This document shows positions 7,306-8,885 of a DNA stretch of 8,885 nucleotides, in pieces. Source of the DNA: Candidatus Zixiibacteriota bacterium (lineage in GTDB: Bacteria; Zixibacteria; MSB-5A5; GN15; FEB-12); NCBI GenBank assembly GCA_003641345.1, contig QNAD01000062.1:1-8885 (forward strand), read 5' to 3'. Position 1 is the stretch's first letter; each line of letters opens with the position of its first letter. Below the pieces are notes generated by a model. That model was not told where the DNA came from and did no database searches. It saw only the letters and a program-made list of their open reading frames with translations. The translations under genes were made by a program, and so were the position numbers.

Positions 7306-7808
7306 CAGATTTTATCTGTAACTCCATATACTTTTCTAACTTTACGATACATTTTCTTAAGTGGGTTTTCTTTTCTCGGATGCTTAACTAACATCTGTTC
7401 TTTGCTCCAAAGAAAATCATTTCTATCACCGGCAGAAAACTCATAATCCTGACCCAAAAAGATTGCTTCTTCTGGACATGCTTCTTCACAAAATCCGCAA
7501 TATATACAACGTAAAAGATTTATTTCATAAATTTTAGCTTTTCGCTCACCCTTATCAGTCTCTTCCGGTTCCATGTAAATAGCATCAGCAGGGCAAGCCG
7601 CAGCACACAATCCACAACAGACACATCTCTCAGAACCATCATCGTAACGTTCCAAAAAGTGACGACCACGATAACGAGGTGCCATCGGTTTTTTCTTTTT
7701 CGGATAATCCAGAGTAATCGGTTTTTTGAAGAAATATTTTAATGTGGTAGCTAACCCCACTGGCAACTTCAAAAAAACATTTCCAACAGCTCTAATTACA
7801 TCTCTCAT
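7305..7808 (-). CDS. nuoI: NADH-quinone oxidoreductase subunit I (two 4Fe-4S clusters)
   Basis: A 167-residue ferredoxin-like subunit that carries clusters N6a and N6b and passes electrons along the peripheral arm towards the quinone site. Two 4Fe-4S motifs are complete: Cys62, 65, 68, 72 in CVCCGLCAAACP and Cys101, 104, 107, 111 in CIYCGFCEEACP. An additional Cys64 sits inside the first motif. The N-terminal amphipathic segment (VFLKLPVGLATTLKYFFKK) is the usual membrane-contacting helix, followed by ITLDYP and PRYRGRHFL, conserved in the family. The ATG at 7808 lies 17 nt after the nuoH stop. It ends in TGA immediately followed by another in-frame TGA (TGATGA), showing that TGA works as an ordinary stop in this genome. 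Confidence 0.98.
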   Translation of the reverse strand: MRDVIRAVGNVFLKLPVGLATTLKYFFKKPITLDYPKKKKPMAPRYRGRHFLERYDDGSERCVCCGLCAAACPADAIYMEPEETDKGERKAKIYEINLLRCIYCGFCEEACPEEAIFLGQDYEFSAGDRNDFLWSKEQMLVKHPRKENPLKKMYRKVRKVYGVTDKI

Positions 7809-7825
7809 AGACTATTACCCATTTA

Positions 7826-8827
7826 TTAATTCCACATCATAAATCCGGCTGTTACCAACGTATTCAACAAAGCCAGAGGGAACAAAACTTTCCACCCAAA
7901 ACTCATAAGTTGGTCATAACGCAAACGCGGGAATGTAGCCCGTAGCCAAATATAGAAGAACATAAACAAAAATACTTTTAATACAAACCATAAAATCGAT
8001 GGCAACCAAGGACCTTGCCATCCCCCAAAAAATAGTGTCGCACCAACTGCGGAAACTGCTAACATATTGGCATATTCACTAATGAAAAACATTGAAAAAC
8101 GCATTGATGAATATTCAGTATGGTATCCGGCAACAAGCTCTGAATCAGCTTCCGGAAGATCAAACGGTGCCCGATTTGTTTCAGCAACGGCACAAGTTAA
8201 ATATAATAAAAAACCAAATGGCTGCTTCCAAACAAACCAATCTTTGAAAAACCAAATCGAATCAGTGCCTTGCATTTCAACAAGCTCTCTCATTGATAAA
8301 GTATTGGCTATTAAGATAACTCCGATTATTGAAAGACCATAGCTGACTTCGTATGAAATCATCTGTGCAGAAGCTCTTAAACCTCCTAAAAGCGAATATT
8401 TTGAACCCGACGACCATCCTGCAAGAACAATACCATAAGTGCCAAGCGATGTAACAGCAAAAACAAAAAGAATTCCGATATTCAAATCCGAGATAACCAT
8501 TTTTATCTGATGGCCAAACAGTTCAGTGTCCATTCCAAAAGGAATAACCGCAAATGTAAGTAAAGACGGCACAAATGAAATCAAAGGAGCTATAGCAAAT
8601 GTTACTTTCTCAACATTATTAGGGACTAAGTCTTCTTTGAAGATCAATTTAAGTCCATCTGCAATAGGCTGAAGCAAACCAAATGGACCAGCATAGGTTG
8701 GTCCCATACGGTGTTGAAGATGTCCCAGAACTTTTCTTTCCAGCCATGTCGAATACGCACAGCCAGTCAGAACTGCAACAACCACTACCACAACTTTAAT
8801 TGATGATATTAAAATAATTTCTAACAT
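7826..8827 (-). CDS. nuoH: NADH-quinone oxidoreductase subunit H
   Basis: A 333-residue membrane subunit that docks the peripheral arm and forms part of the quinone-binding chamber. Family motifs are clear: STWLERKVLGHLQHRMGPTY and GPFGLLQPIADGLKLIFKED near the N-terminus, GWSSGSKYSLLGGLRASAQM in the middle, then CAVAETNRAPFDLPEADSEL followed by VAGYHTEYSSMRF, the acidic loop near the quinone tunnel. It ends with the usual IWLRATFPRLRYDQLMSFGW segment and a last membrane helix. The length is normal. The ATG at 8827 has no strong Shine-Dalgarno; its leader is GTAGATGATTAAATT. It is the first complete gene of the operon in this window. Confidence 0.98.
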   Translation of the reverse strand: MLEIILISSIKVVVVVVAVLTGCAYSTWLERKVLGHLQHRMGPTYAGPFGLLQPIADGLKLIFKEDLVPNNVEKVTFAIAPLISFVPSLLTFAVIPFGMDTELFGHQIKMVISDLNIGILFVFAVTSLGTYGIVLAGWSSGSKYSLLGGLRASAQMISYEVSYGLSIIGVILIANTLSMRELVEMQGTDSIWFFKDWFVWKQPFGFLLYLTCAVAETNRAPFDLPEADSELVAGYHTEYSSMRFSMFFISEYANMLAVSAVGATLFFGGWQGPWLPSILWFVLKVFLFMFFYIWLRATFPRLRYDQLMSFGWKVLFPLALLNTLVTAGFMMWN

Positions 8828-8830
8828 AAT

Positions 8831-8884
8831 TTAATCATCTACTCGACTTAGTTTAATTCTATCAATTCGTTTCTTTCGCATCAT
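8831..8884 (-). CDS. Possible 3' end of the gene upstream of nuoH (fragment)
   Basis: On the minus strand one frame is open from the window edge to TAA at 8833-8831, reading MMRKKRIDRIKLSRVDD, and stops 3 nt before the nuoH ATG. That spacing fits this tightly packed operon. The alternative frame reads DDAKETN and stops at TGA 8864-8862, leaving a 34-nt gap. Gene order would make the upstream gene another complex I subunit, often nuoG, but 17 residues cannot identify it. Which frame is real cannot be settled here. Confidence 0.3.
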   Translation of the reverse strand: MMRKKRIDRIKLSRVDD

Positions 8885-8885
8885 C

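Noticed and set aside
1752..8342. Short open frames of 60-91 residues antisense to or out of frame with nuoN, nuoL, nuoJ and nuoH (e.g. 1752-1934, 2082-2315, 5878-6069, 6178-6399, 6911-7123, 8067-8342 plus; 5497-5694 minus)
   Set aside because: They lie wholly inside well-conserved nuo genes, have no ribosome sites or recognisable families, and have compositions expected from reading membrane-protein codons in another frame.

Overview
The window is an AT-rich bacterial segment dominated by the membrane-arm half of a complex I operon (proton-pumping NADH:quinone oxidoreductase). All of these genes lie on the minus strand, so transcription runs from high to low coordinates: nuoH (8827-7826), nuoI (7808-7305), nuoJ (7305-6721), nuoK (6721-6419), nuoL (6413-4476), nuoM (4469-2898), a small glutaredoxin-like gene (2898-2677) and nuoN (2638-1190). 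Spacing is very tight, with several 1-nt stop/start overlaps. The last few codons of an upstream gene, probably another nuo subunit, may be present at the right edge. The peripheral-arm genes (nuoA-G) are not in the window.

The item most worth attention is the small gene between nuoM and nuoN. It encodes a glutaredoxin-fold protein with a CPYC motif. Its conventional reading frame ends ...GFGGG-TGA, and the TGA is followed in frame by GGC TTC TAA TAA. This is the 'U-x-x-stop' architecture of the Uxx-star glutaredoxin-like (seleno)protein family. A hairpin with a GGU-containing apical loop begins a short distance after the TGA, where a bacterial SECIS element should be. I read the TGA as a selenocysteine codon and the product as a 73-residue selenoprotein made from within a complex I operon. 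An ordinary stop caller would end it at 70 residues and lose the Sec residue.

At the left edge, on the plus strand and converging on nuoN, is the 3' end of a large secreted or cell-surface protein. It has a BACON/Ig-like strand, a nidogen-like beta domain and two C-terminal dockerin-type calcium-binding repeats. The two transcription units are separated by a perfect palindromic, bidirectional intrinsic terminator at 1145-1176.

The dockerin-like tails of the form GDxxxxGxxxISDxxYxVDYLF, joined to a nidogen-like domain, suggest an uncultured FCB-group lineage (Zixibacteria, Marinimicrobia, Ignavibacteria or similar). This is inference from family resemblance; the phylum cannot be fixed from this window. 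A Sec-decoding organism with a full 14-subunit-type complex I is implied. TGA is otherwise a normal stop here: nuoI ends in TGATGA and no other nuo gene contains an in-frame TGA.
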